The notes: generated by a model from the sequence alone, not told the origin. Counted from the stretch's first letter, positions 7,804 to 14,111 are shown. The stretch: 15,540 nucleotides of DNA from an uncultured Moraxella sp. (GCA_937975585.1 CALJUC010000039.1:1-15540); one strand, 5' to 3'. Made by a program: numbers and translations.

Positions 7804-7846
7804 TCTGCGCTATTTGCAGAAAGTTTCTACCACTGGGAAATGATAC

Positions 7847-8878
7847 ATGAGCCTTTTTGGATTTTTATCGAGCAATATCGCCATCGACCTTGGCACCGCC
7901 AATACCTTAATCTTTAGCCCAGGTAAAGGGGTGGTACTAAACGAACCTACCGTGGTTGCCCTACGTAGCAACCGTACCCAAAACCCAACAGTCGCGGCGG
8001 TTGGTTTAGATGCAAAACAGATGCTTGGTAGAACCCCAGACAATATTACCGCAATTCGCCCACTAAAAGACGGCGTGATTGCTGACTTTGAAGTTACCCA
8101 AAAAATGCTTAAGCACTTTATCAATAAAGTCAAAGCCAAGCGTTTTTTAGCCAATCCAAACGTGGTCGTATCAGTACCTTGTAAATCAACCTTGGTTGAG
8201 CGTCGTGCGATTCGTGAAGCGGTTGAATCAGCAGGCGCTAATAAAGCCTTGCTATTAGAAGAGCCGATGGCCGCCGCAATTGGCGCAGGTTTGCCAGTTC
8301 ATGATGCGAGTGGTTCGATGGTCGTTGATATCGGTGGCGGTACCACAGAGATTGCGGTGATTGCGCTATCGGGCTGTGTGTATTCAGATTCTATCCGTAT
8401 CGGTGGTGATGTGTTCGACGAAGCGATTATCACGCATGTACGTCGTACTCATGGTTGTGTCATCGGTGAAACCACCGCTGAGCGTATCAAAACCGAAGTG
8501 GGTTCAGCCATCGAAGAGGGTAATGAACCATTAGCCGTAGAAGTCCGTGGTCGTAGTATGGCAGAGGGTGTGCCAAAAAGCTTTACCGTGACCTCAACTG
8601 AAATCCAAAAAGCACTAAGCGACCCACTATCAGGCATCATTGCTGGGGTAAAAGCCGCGCTTGAACAAACCCCACCAGAACTATCATCGGATATCGCCGA
8701 GCGCGGCATCGTTCTAACCGGTGGCGGTGCATTGCTACGTAACTTAGACATCTTAATCGCGCGCGAAACTGGCTTGCCAGTCACTGTAGCTGAAGATCCA
8801 CTCACTTGCGTCAGCCGTGGTGGTGGCAAAGCGCTAGATTTTATCAATAATAAAGCGTTAAATATGATTTTTGTTTGA
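7847..8878 (+). CDS. mreB: Rod-shape actin homologue MreB
   Basis: MreB is a bacterial actin that polymerises with ATP under the inner membrane and directs the elongasome (MreC, MreD, RodA, PBP2) for lateral wall synthesis. The 343 residues contain the actin-fold ATP-binding motifs: phosphate-1 DLGTANT (14-20), phosphate-2 DIGGGTTE (161-168) and adenosine loop TGGGALL (291-297). They align throughout with E. coli MreB (347 aa), and the N-terminal MSLFGFLSS can serve as the membrane-binding amphipathic segment. The ATG at 7847 has only a modest GGGA site about nine bases upstream. It heads mreBCD-maf and is divergent from gatC, as in Pseudomonas and Acinetobacter. Confidence 0.98.
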   Translation: MSLFGFLSSNIAIDLGTANTLIFSPGKGVVLNEPTVVALRSNRTQNPTVAAVGLDAKQMLGRTPDNITAIRPLKDGVIADFEVTQKMLKHFINKVKAKRFLANPNVVVSVPCKSTLVERRAIREAVESAGANKALLLEEPMAAAIGAGLPVHDASGSMVVDIGGGTTEIAVIALSGCVYSDSIRIGGDVFDEAIITHVRRTHGCVIGETTAERIKTEVGSAIEEGNEPLAVEVRGRSMAEGVPKSFTVTSTEIQKALSDPLSGIIAGVKAALEQTPPELSSDIAERGIVLTGGGALLRNLDILIARETGLPVTVAEDPLTCVSRGGGKALDFINNKALNMIFV

Positions 8879-8890
8879 TAAATTTAGGCA

Positions 8891-8940
8891 CGTTTGGACG
8901 ATAAGTGATATAAAACCTCTCTTGCTTATCGTATCAAACG
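8891..8940 (+). promoter_or_regulatory. Long stem-loop between mreB and mreC
   Basis: CGTTTG (8891-8896) pairs with CAAACG (8935-8940), and ACGATAAG (8898-8905) with CTTATCGT (8925-8932): 14 pairs interrupted by a 1x2 internal loop, with a 19-base apical loop. No T-run follows. It fills most of the gap between the mreB stop and the mreC start, so it may mark RNA processing or stability, or set the lower yield of mreC relative to mreB. Confidence 0.6.
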
Positions 8941-8961
8941 GGTCGTGTGGATAGTGTTTGT

Positions 8962-9789
8962 ATGCCCTTGACCATCTTTACCCAACAGCCTTTGGCAATT
9001 CGTCGTACCATGGTGGTAATTTTTATCGCTGTGGTATTGATGTTATTGGATAGCAAAAATCCTGCATGGTTTCAGCCAGCTCGTGATGCCAGTCATTCGG
9101 CTATGCAGCCCATATACCAAATGTCAGCGTATCCCAACTTTTTTGCCAGTCGGCTTGAGGTGCGTACCGAAAGTCGCGATGCGTTGGTTCGCGAGAATCT
9201 ACAGCTAAAAGCTGAACTGATTCATGCCAAAGCCCAACTGCAACAACAAGATTACCTGATTGCCGAAAATGTGCGCTTGCAAGGTATCTTATCTGCGACA
9301 CGCCCCGACCAGTTTAATCTTGTGCTATCCCAAGTTATCGGTATTGATAGTAACCCATTGCGCCAAATCATCGTCATCAATAAAGGCAAAAAAGATGGTG
9401 TCACCATCGGTCAGACCGTGATTGATGAGAAAGGCATCATGGGGCAGGTTATCAATGTTTATGACAGTACTTGCCGCGTGTTACTATTAAGCGATGAGCA
9501 GCAATCAGTGGCAGTCACTATCAAACGCACTGGCCAAAAAGCCGTGGTCACCGGCACGGGCAACCCACAATATTTGGCGCTTGATTATATCTTTAAAGCC
9601 TCGGATGTGCGCTTGGGCGATGAGCTGATTTCATCTGGGTTGGGTGGGCGTATTCCAGCAGGCTTCCCAGTCGGTCGGGTGGCCAAAGTCGAAGCAGAGC
9701 AAGCAGGTAGTAAGGCCAAGATTATGGTAACGCCAGCCGCGAACTTCGTGAACACCTCGTATGTCCTACTTCTTCAGCAAAAGAGCTAA
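8962..9789 (+). CDS. mreC: Rod-shape-determining protein MreC
   Basis: MreC is a bitopic inner-membrane protein that links the MreB filament to the periplasmic wall synthases and activates PBP2-RodA. From the ATG at 8962 the protein has 275 residues: a short cytoplasmic N-terminus, one membrane helix at about 14-29 (TMVVIFIAVVLMLLD), a coiled coil at about 64-110 and the beta-barrel region (ISSGLGGRIPAGFPVGRV and the following strand). An in-frame GTG at 8947 would add five residues. I prefer 8962 because the MPLTIF start fits the family better, but neither start has a strong ribosome binding site. It follows the intergenic stem-loop and precedes mreD by six bases. Confidence 0.93.
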   Translation: MPLTIFTQQPLAIRRTMVVIFIAVVLMLLDSKNPAWFQPARDASHSAMQPIYQMSAYPNFFASRLEVRTESRDALVRENLQLKAELIHAKAQLQQQDYLIAENVRLQGILSATRPDQFNLVLSQVIGIDSNPLRQIIVINKGKKDGVTIGQTVIDEKGIMGQVINVYDSTCRVLLLSDEQQSVAVTIKRTGQKAVVTGTGNPQYLALDYIFKASDVRLGDELISSGLGGRIPAGFPVGRVAKVEAEQAGSKAKIMVTPAANFVNTSYVLLLQQKS

Positions 9790-9795
9790 CTGCTG

Positions 9796-10290
9796 ATGCC
9801 GCCATTACCGCGACCGTCTTATAAGCGACCCATCTGGCAAATTTACACGGCTATGGTGGTAAGCTTTATTGTCGCATCCTTACTAAGTGTGTATCCGCTT
9901 TCTGCTCAAATCGCGCTATTTCGCCCCACATGGTTGGTGATTGCTTTAGTGTTTTGGTTGATTTTTCAGCCAACCATGGTCGGTGTGGGCACGGCATTTG
10001 CCATAGGCTTGGTGGCCGATTTTTTGACTGACAGTCGATTGGGTCAGCAAGCCTTGTGCGCGGTCATTGTGGCATTCTTGGTGAAATTTATTAGTGGCTA
10101 TGTCAAGCAGCTTTCTTCCAGTGCCGTTTGGCTACTAGCGGCTGGTTGTTTCTTAGTACATCAAGTTTGTTTAATCATCCTGTACTTGTTTACCCAAGCG
10201 GTCTTTGCCCCACAATTACTGTATAGCGTGGTGATTAGTGTGTTGGTTTGGCCGCTTTGGGTAGCGGTTTTTGGCCGGTATACGCGCTGA
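9796..10290 (+). CDS. mreD: Rod-shape-determining protein MreD
   Basis: MreD is the small polytopic membrane partner of MreC in the elongasome. The 164 residues match the family length and carry a positively charged N-terminus (RPSYKRP) followed by about five hydrophobic segments (near 17-35, 40-60, 60-75, 88-105 and 112-160). The LVADFLTDSRLGQQAL segment has the acidic and Gly residues typical of MreD after the third helix. The ATG lies six bases after the mreC stop, so translation is probably coupled to mreC. A 67-base gap with a short tandem repeat separates it from maf. Confidence 0.93.
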   Translation: MPPLPRPSYKRPIWQIYTAMVVSFIVASLLSVYPLSAQIALFRPTWLVIALVFWLIFQPTMVGVGTAFAIGLVADFLTDSRLGQQALCAVIVAFLVKFISGYVKQLSSSAVWLLAAGCFLVHQVCLIILYLFTQAVFAPQLLYSVVISVLVWPLWVAVFGRYTR

Positions 10291-10294
10291 TTTT

Positions 10295-10324
10295 CTTGTC
10301 TGACGTTATCTTGTCTGACTTTAT
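10295..10324 (+). repeat. Two-copy 15-bp tandem repeat
   Basis: Two adjoining 15-base copies of CTTGTCTGAC-N-TTAT (10295-10309 and 10310-10324) differ at one base and are followed by a decayed partial copy. They lie in the mreD-maf gap. No function is evident. Confidence 0.7.
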
Positions 10325-10357
10325 CTGATATTGTTATTTCCTTATAGAGACTAGAGT

Positions 10358-10969
10358 ATGGGTTTGCCAATTTTTTTAGCATCGACCTCACCACGTCGTC
10401 ACGCGCTATTGAACCAAGTCAACATTGTGCATGGTCAGCTTGCGGTTGCCATTGATGAAACGCAATATCCGGACGAAAGGCCGATTGACTACATTGAGCG
10501 TATGGTGATGCAAAAAGCGGTAGCCGCGCTTGCGGTCATGCATGACGACCATCAGCAGGCGTTAGTAATTACTGCAGATACCATCGGTTTATTGCGCTCA
10601 GGGGCAGTGTTGCAAAAACCCAATGACTACCAAGAAGCTGTCGCGATGTGGCAGCAAATGAGTGATGGTCAACATCAAGTATGGACAGCGGTGCAAGTCA
10701 GTCTTGTGGGTTATCAAGATGGGCAATTGGTGCTATTAGACCAACAGCGCCAAACGGTTAAGACGGAGGTCGACTTTGTCAAGTTGACCGAGCCGATGAT
10801 GGCAGATTACTGGGCAACGGGTGAGCCGCATGACAAGGCAGGTGGTTATGCCATACAAGGTCAAGGTGCGGCATGGGTGAAGTCTATTCATGGCAGCTAT
10901 AGCAATGTGGTCGGTTTACCGCTGGTAGAAACCATTGAGCTGATTAACCATTTTCAAGCTACGAACTAA
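10358..10969 (+). CDS. maf: Maf-family nucleoside triphosphate pyrophosphatase
   Basis: Maf proteins hydrolyse nucleoside triphosphates to the monophosphate and pyrophosphate; E. coli YhdE prefers dTTP and UTP and is thought to cleanse modified pyrimidine nucleotides. The 203 residues carry STSPRR (9-14), AIDET (31-35), Lys53 in the QKA helix, the catalytic ITADTIG with Asp74, QKP (86-88), DKAGGYAIQGQGA and SYSNVVGLPLVET. The last two segments match YhdE closely, favouring the dTTP/UTP group. The start at 10358 has a GAGA-type site. It follows mreD as in Pseudomonas and Acinetobacter, but the ribonuclease G gene that usually comes next is absent. Confidence 0.93.
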   Translation: MGLPIFLASTSPRRHALLNQVNIVHGQLAVAIDETQYPDERPIDYIERMVMQKAVAALAVMHDDHQQALVITADTIGLLRSGAVLQKPNDYQEAVAMWQQMSDGQHQVWTAVQVSLVGYQDGQLVLLDQQRQTVKTEVDFVKLTEPMMADYWATGEPHDKAGGYAIQGQGAAWVKSIHGSYSNVVGLPLVETIELINHFQATN

Positions 10970-10996
10970 GTGATTAGCGTTGTTACGAGCGTTACA

Positions 10997-11014
10997 GTTA
11001 GTGATTGAACTAAC
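10997..11014 (+). promoter_or_regulatory. Dyad in the promoter region of the DUF2147 gene
   Basis: GTTAGT and ACTAAC form a 6-bp inverted repeat around six bases. It lies between a weak -35 (TTACAG, 10992-10997) and weak -10 (CATACA, 17 bases later), so it could be an operator, but the promoter boxes are poor. Confidence 0.3.
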
Positions 11015-11046
11015 CATACAACCAATAAGCTGATAGCAAGGTAAAT

Positions 11047-11484
11047 ATGATGAAAGATTTAAGTAAATTCAGCGCATTAATCTTAGGTGTTGGCCTATCA
11101 ATGACTGCCCTAGCAGCGGACCCATTGGTCGGCACGCAGTGGGTCACGTATGATAAAGGTCAGCCAAAATCTATCATCAAAATTACCGAAACTAACCATA
11201 AGCTGTCGGGCACGATTGTGAAGCTGTTAGACCCGCGTGCGACTGGCAAAACGGTGTGCGAGATTTGCCAAGGCAAGTTCCATAACAAACCGCTGACAGG
11301 TGCGACAGTATTTACCGGATTGACTGCCATAGGCAATGGCCGCTATGAAGGGGGCGATATTACTGACCCAGAAACCGGCAAAACATACTCGATGTCAGCG
11401 ACACTAAACGGTACGAGCCTCGATGTTCGCGGTTATATCGGGGTGACAGTACTGGGTCGCACTCAAACTTGGCAGAAAAAATAA
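11047..11484 (+). CDS. DUF2147-family periplasmic protein
   Basis: The 145-residue protein starts with a signal peptide (basic MMKDLSK, hydrophobic core, cleavage at TALAA-D near residue 24) and continues with a DUF2147 beta-barrel domain: GTQWVTYDKG, IKITE, LSGTIVKLLDPR, a CEIC pair at Cys71/Cys74 that could form a disulfide or bind metal, and the repeated Gly-rich strands GNGRYEGGDITDPETGKTYS. The family is widespread in proteobacteria and has no established enzymatic role; some members are linked to envelope stress or acid response. Two adjacent ATGs at 11047 and 11050 could both be used; AAGG at 11038-11041 allows either. It stands alone and ends before a strong terminator shared with yqeY. 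Confidence 0.85.
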   Translation: MMKDLSKFSALILGVGLSMTALAADPLVGTQWVTYDKGQPKSIIKITETNHKLSGTIVKLLDPRATGKTVCEICQGKFHNKPLTGATVFTGLTAIGNGRYEGGDITDPETGKTYSMSATLNGTSLDVRGYIGVTVLGRTQTWQKK

Positions 11485-11497
11485 AGGCTTCCATCAC

Positions 11498-11544
11498 CTG
11501 GCTAAAAAGCTGATAACAAGCTTTTGGTAGCATTGAATAGCCAG
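11498..11544 (+). repeat. Nested stem-loop in the DUF2147 3' UTR
   Basis: CTGGCTA (11498-11504) pairs with TAGCCAG (11538-11544). Inside it AAAAGCT (11505-11511) pairs with AGCTTTT (11519-11525). The terminator hairpin begins two bases later, so the short 3' region folds into stacked structures. Confidence 0.5.
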
Positions 11545-11545
11545 T

Positions 11546-11580
11546 AAAAAACGCATCGATATCACACGATGCGTTTTTTT
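11546..11580. terminator. Bidirectional terminator between DUF2147 gene and yqeY
   Basis: AAAAAACGCATCG (11546-11558) pairs perfectly with the mirror arm at 11567-11579 around an 8-base loop and ends in seven T. The A-run on the other side makes it work in both directions for the convergent genes. Confidence 0.93.
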
Positions 11581-11605
11581 ATAGGGGCGTGGTTAAGACG
11601 CTAGC

Positions 11606-12052
11606 TTATGCTAATTTTGCCTTGACCAATTTTGAAATTAATGCTGGGTCAGCGCGTCCAGCCGTTTGGGCTTTTAGCGCATTCATGACGCTACCCATTT
11701 GCTGCATACCGGTCGCACCTTGTGCGGTGATTTCGGCATCCACAAGTGCGGCAATTTCATCTTCGCTCATGGCTTGTGGCAAGAATGTGCTGATGATATC
11801 AATCTCAAACTGTTCTTTTTGTGCCAAGTCTTCACGGCCATTGGCCGTAAAGATAGCCAATGACTCTTGGCGTTGCTTGACTTGTTTTTGCAAAATCTCT
11901 AATACCGCGTTGTCATCAAGCGTCACTTGACGGTCGATTTCGATTTGTTTGATGACGGCTTGCACATTGCGTAGCACTTTGACTTTTTCGAGTTCACGCG
12001 CTTTCATCGCAACTTTGACTTGATCGGTTAAGGTATCTTTTAGGCTGCTCAT
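11606..12052 (-). CDS. yqeY: GatB/YqeY domain protein
   Basis: This encodes a 148-residue stand-alone YqeY protein, related to the C-terminal tRNA-binding domain of GatB. Typical blocks are LKDTLTDQVKVAMKAR at the start, VLRNVQAVIKQIEI, a helix with QKQVKQRQESLAIF, FLPQAMSEDEI and the C-terminal GxVMNALK...GRADPALISKLVKAKL. It is thought to bind tRNA or ribosomes, but its role is not settled. The ATG at 12052 is preferred to the in-frame ATG at 12073 because AAGGA lies upstream and the length then fits the family. It follows rpsU on the same strand, the usual pairing, but a terminator and a new promoter lie between them. dnaG, which often follows, is not here. Confidence 0.92.
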   Translation of the reverse strand: MSSLKDTLTDQVKVAMKARELEKVKVLRNVQAVIKQIEIDRQVTLDDNAVLEILQKQVKQRQESLAIFTANGREDLAQKEQFEIDIISTFLPQAMSEDEIAALVDAEITAQGATGMQQMGSVMNALKAQTAGRADPALISKLVKAKLA

Positions 12053-12125
12053 AAGGTCAGTTCCTTGTATCATTGTTATTGATGGATTAGCTTAGGGCTA
12101 ACTGGTAATCGGCACCTTGATTATG

Positions 12126-12171
12126 GATGCTTAAGCATCTTAAGCTTAGTTACTATACAGTAACGCTGTAA
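12126..12171 (-). promoter_or_regulatory. Palindromes in the yqeY leader
   Basis: A perfect 14-bp palindrome (GATGCTTAAGCATC, 12126-12139) and two overlapping hairpins, GTTACT/AGTAAC (12149-12164) and TACAG/CTGTA (12156-12170), lie in the roughly 125-base leader. The last two share bases and so exclude each other. Confidence 0.45.
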
Positions 12172-12184
12172 AGGTAATAACTGT

Positions 12185-12214
12185 ATTATATAGTCATAAG
12201 AAATAAGAAGTCAT
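12185..12214 (-). promoter_or_regulatory. Promoter of yqeY
   Basis: On the minus strand ATGACT (12214-12209), 18 bases, then a perfect TATAAT (12190-12185). The -35 box abuts the T-run of the rpsU terminator, so yqeY can restart transcription just after rpsU ends. Confidence 0.55.
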
Positions 12215-12244
12215 AAAAAAAGCCACTTAATCTAAGCGGCTTTT
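12215..12244 (-). terminator. Rho-independent terminator of rpsU
   Basis: On the minus strand AAAAGCCGCTTA pairs with TAAGTGGCTTTT through 12 pairs including one G-U, with a three-base loop, followed by a T-run. It lies about 38 bases after the rpsU stop. Confidence 0.9.
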
Positions 12245-12281
12245 ATCGATACAATTCGGTGTGTCAGCAGATACTCACCAA

Positions 12282-12497
12282 TTAGTAAAGACGGGTAGTG
12301 CGGACTGAATCACGTGACATTTTCTTTTTGTAACGTTTAACAGCGGCCGCTTTTTTGCGCTTACGCTCTTGGGTTGGTTTTTCGTAGAATTCGTGCTTAC
12401 GTACGTCGGCTAGGATACCGGCTTTTTCACAAGCGCGTTTGAAACGACGGATAGCGATATCAACAGGTTCGTTTTCTTTAACCTTAACTGCTGGCAT
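12282..12497 (-). CDS. rpsU: 30S ribosomal protein S21
   Basis: S21 is a small basic protein of the 30S platform that helps initiation near the anti-Shine-Dalgarno end of 16S rRNA. The 71 residues match the family from MPAVKVKENEPVDIAIRRFK to the Lys/Arg-rich tail (ERKRKKAAAVKRYKKKM) and end RTTRLY. The ATG at 12497 has an excellent TTAAGGAG site. A strong promoter lies about 120 bases upstream and a terminator downstream, so it is mainly a single-gene transcript. tsaD, often divergent from rpsU, is replaced here by a cytochrome gene. Confidence 0.99.
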   Translation of the reverse strand: MPAVKVKENEPVDIAIRRFKRACEKAGILADVRKHEFYEKPTQERKRKKAAAVKRYKKKMSRDSVRTTRLY

Positions 12498-12563
12498 GTA
12501 GACTCCTTAAGTCTGGGATGATTTGGGCAAGGGACATTAATCTGGCTGTATAGGTCATTATTA

Positions 12564-12586
12564 GCGGCGTGTGCCGAAGACACCGC
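12564..12586 (-). promoter_or_regulatory. UUCG-loop hairpin in the rpsU leader
   Basis: On the minus strand GCGGTGTC, TTCG, then GCACACGCCGC can fold into a hairpin closed by C(UUCG)G, an extra-stable tetraloop, with small bulges in the stem. It sits about 70 bases before the rpsU start and has no T-run. Confidence 0.45.
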
Positions 12587-12618
12587 ATCAGCTCAGATTA
12601 GGATAAAAATAGGCGAAA

Positions 12619-12647
12619 ATTTTACCGAAAAAATACAATGAAGTCAA
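12619..12647 (-). promoter_or_regulatory. Strong sigma-70 promoter of rpsU
   Basis: On the minus strand TTGACT (12647-12642), 17 bases, then TAAAAT (12624-12619): 5 of 6 matches in each box with ideal spacing. Transcription would start near 12612. Confidence 0.75.
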
Positions 12648-12654
12648 GTAAATA

Positions 12655-12676
12655 ATGCTATGAAACCAAATAGCAT
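12655..12676. promoter_or_regulatory. 7-bp dyad upstream of the rpsU promoter
   Basis: ATGCTAT (12655-12661) and ATAGCAT (12670-12676) form a perfect inverted repeat around eight bases, eight bases upstream of the rpsU -35 box. It could be a regulator site. The 455-base gap between rpsU and the cytochrome gene otherwise holds the two promoters, the leader hairpin and no gene. Confidence 0.35.
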
Positions 12677-12762
12677 GTAAGGTAAGGGGGTGACGCATAT
12701 TAGCCGACTGACAATGTTTAAAAAATCCCTAATATTGATGATGATATTTTGGCAAACGTATC

Positions 12763-12800
12763 CTTACAATGCTGTAAGAATGCAAATAAACTGCTATAAT
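12763..12800 (+). promoter_or_regulatory. Extended -10 promoter of the cytochrome gene with overlapping dyad
   Basis: TGC-TATAAT (12792-12800) is a perfect extended -10 element; the -35 (CTGTAA, 12772-12777) is weak. The dyad CTTACA/TGTAAG (12763-12768 and 12773-12778) covers the -35, where a repressor or activator could act. The leader is about 145 bases. Confidence 0.55.
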
Positions 12801-12952
12801 ATTTTGCTATCAAGCAAGCTATCTTGATCCGTCTATTGCAGGTAGCAACGCGCCGACGTAATATGTAGGGCAACAGTGTCAAACTGTGATAAGTTAACCA
12901 ATAATGACGTTCTGTTGGGCGTAGGCTATCAACCACCTTTAAGGAATTTACT

Positions 12953-13450
12953 ATGGCAGTATTTTCAAAAGCACCGACTCTCATGGCAAGTGTATTGGCA
13001 ATGAGTTTGGCGTTGACCGCATGTACCCACCACGAAACTGGTGAAGCCAAAAAGACTGAAGAAGTTGCCGCACAATTAGGCGAAATCGCGCGCGCCAAGA
13101 ACCCTGAGCCGCAATCAAAAGAACAAGCCAGTCCAGCCGCAAGCTTTGCCGCACCGCCAGCGGCCGCAAGCGCACCAGCAACCACAGCCGCAGCGAGTGG
13201 TAATGCCGGTGAGGCACTATTTAACAGCGTATGCAAAACTTGTCATGAAGGCGGTTTGATGGGCGCACCAAAATTTGGTGACAAAGCATCCTGGGCACCA
13301 CGTATTGCGCAAGGCAAAGATATCCTATACAAACATTCGATTGAAGGTTTCCAAGGTAAAAACGGCGTGATGCCACCAAAAGGCGGTAGCACCGCATCAG
13401 ATGCTGACGTAAAAGCAGCCGTTGATTACATGGTATCAAAAGCAAGCTAA
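12953..13450 (+). CDS. Lipoprotein c-type cytochrome (cytochrome c5-like)
   Basis: This encodes a 165-residue cytochrome. Residues 1-24 form a lipoprotein signal with lipobox LTAC (Cys24), so the mature protein is lipid-anchored on the periplasmic side. Residues 25-83 are a charged then Ala/Pro-rich linker (repeated AAP/AAS units). The haem domain has CKTCH (Cys94, Cys97, His98) and GVMPPKGG with Met140 as the probable sixth ligand; GAPKFGDKASWAPRI and DADVKAAVDYM are typical of the cytochrome c5 group. It probably carries electrons between quinol-oxidising complexes and a terminal oxidase or peroxidase. The ATG at 12953 has AAGGA eight bases upstream. It is a single gene with its own promoter and terminator. 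Confidence 0.92.
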   Translation: MAVFSKAPTLMASVLAMSLALTACTHHETGEAKKTEEVAAQLGEIARAKNPEPQSKEQASPAASFAAPPAAASAPATTAAASGNAGEALFNSVCKTCHEGGLMGAPKFGDKASWAPRIAQGKDILYKHSIEGFQGKNGVMPPKGGSTASDADVKAAVDYMVSKAS

Positions 13451-13479
13451 GTTTAGTATTAATAAGTCTTAAAGATACG

Positions 13480-13512
13480 ACCAGTTGCAGCATTTTGTGA
13501 CTGGTTTTTTTT
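13480..13512 (+). terminator. Rho-independent terminator after the cytochrome gene
   Basis: ACCAGT (13480-13485) pairs with ACTGGT (13500-13505), loop of 14 bases, followed by a run of T to 13512. Confidence 0.75.
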
Positions 13513-13566
13513 GGCAAAAATTTGCATAATGAGCCATACCTATAACAAAACCCTTATCCATATTAT

Positions 13567-13596
13567 TTCACCAATCACGCTAACTCACTGTATATT
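13567..13596 (+). promoter_or_regulatory. Promoter at the ybaK start codon (possible leaderless mRNA)
   Basis: TTCACC (13567-13572), 18 bases, then TATATT (13591-13596). The -10 box ends only four bases before the ATG at 13601, so transcription would start at or next to the start codon. No ribosome binding site is visible upstream of that ATG. Confidence 0.4.
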
Positions 13597-13600
13597 ACCT

Positions 13601-14071
13601 ATGACCCCAGCCATTAACCTTGCCAAAAAACTCAAACTCAATTACCAAATCCATGAGTATGAACACGATCCGAACCATCCGAGTTTTGGCCTTGAGGCCG
13701 CAGAAAAAATGGGTGTTGAACCGGCGCGCGTGTTTAAGACCTTGGTGGCAAGCGATGACAATGGCAAGCTTGCCGTAGCGGTATTGCCCGTCGAGCATTT
13801 GTTAAATCTAAAAAAACTGGCCAAGGCGCTTGGCTACAAAAAAATGAGCATGGCTGACCCCAAATTGGTCGAGCGCACCACCGGCTATGTCTTGGGCGGT
13901 GTCAGCCCACTGGGGCAAAAAAAACGTTTACCCACGGTCATTGATGCCTCGGCACAAGCGTTTGATACGATTTTTTGTAGTGGTGGTCGACGCGGCCTTG
14001 AGATTGAGCTAAGTCCAGATGCCTTAAGCGGTGCGACCAATGCCCAGTTTGCTGATTTGATCCAAGAATAA
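13601..14071 (+). CDS. ybaK: Cys-tRNA(Pro) deacylase YbaK
   Basis: YbaK is a trans-editing protein that hydrolyses Cys-tRNA(Pro) produced when prolyl-tRNA synthetase mischarges cysteine. The 156 residues align with E. coli YbaK: MTPAINLAKKL at the start, YEHDP (20-24), VFKTLVA with the conserved Lys46, LAVAVLPV, MADP, TTGYVLGGVSPLGQKKRLPT (93-112) and CSGGRRGLEIEL. The open frame extends back to 13511, but the Met at 13601 matches the E. coli start MTPAV and leaves no extra tail. No Shine-Dalgarno site precedes it (see the promoter entry). It follows the cytochrome terminator and is probably transcribed alone. Confidence 0.93.
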   Translation: MTPAINLAKKLKLNYQIHEYEHDPNHPSFGLEAAEKMGVEPARVFKTLVASDDNGKLAVAVLPVEHLLNLKKLAKALGYKKMSMADPKLVERTTGYVLGGVSPLGQKKRLPTVIDASAQAFDTIFCSGGRRGLEIELSPDALSGATNAQFADLIQE

Positions 14072-14105
14072 GTTATTCTAATAGTGTTAATAATAACTAT
14101 AAGCG

Positions 14106-14111
14106 TATAAT
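14106..14111 (+). promoter_or_regulatory. -10 box upstream of the CHMI-family gene
   Basis: A perfect TATAAT lies 59 bases before the start codon at 14171. No good -35 box is present at 16-18 bases, so the promoter call is tentative. Confidence 0.35.

Noticed and set aside
12718..13236. 172-codon Ala-rich open frame antisense to the cytochrome gene
   Set aside because: It is the reverse reading of the Ala/Pro-rich linker and the promoter region, with no independent start signals.
13511..13600. 30-residue N-terminal extension of ybaK
   Set aside because: It begins inside the terminator T-run of the cytochrome gene, and homology starts exactly at 13601.
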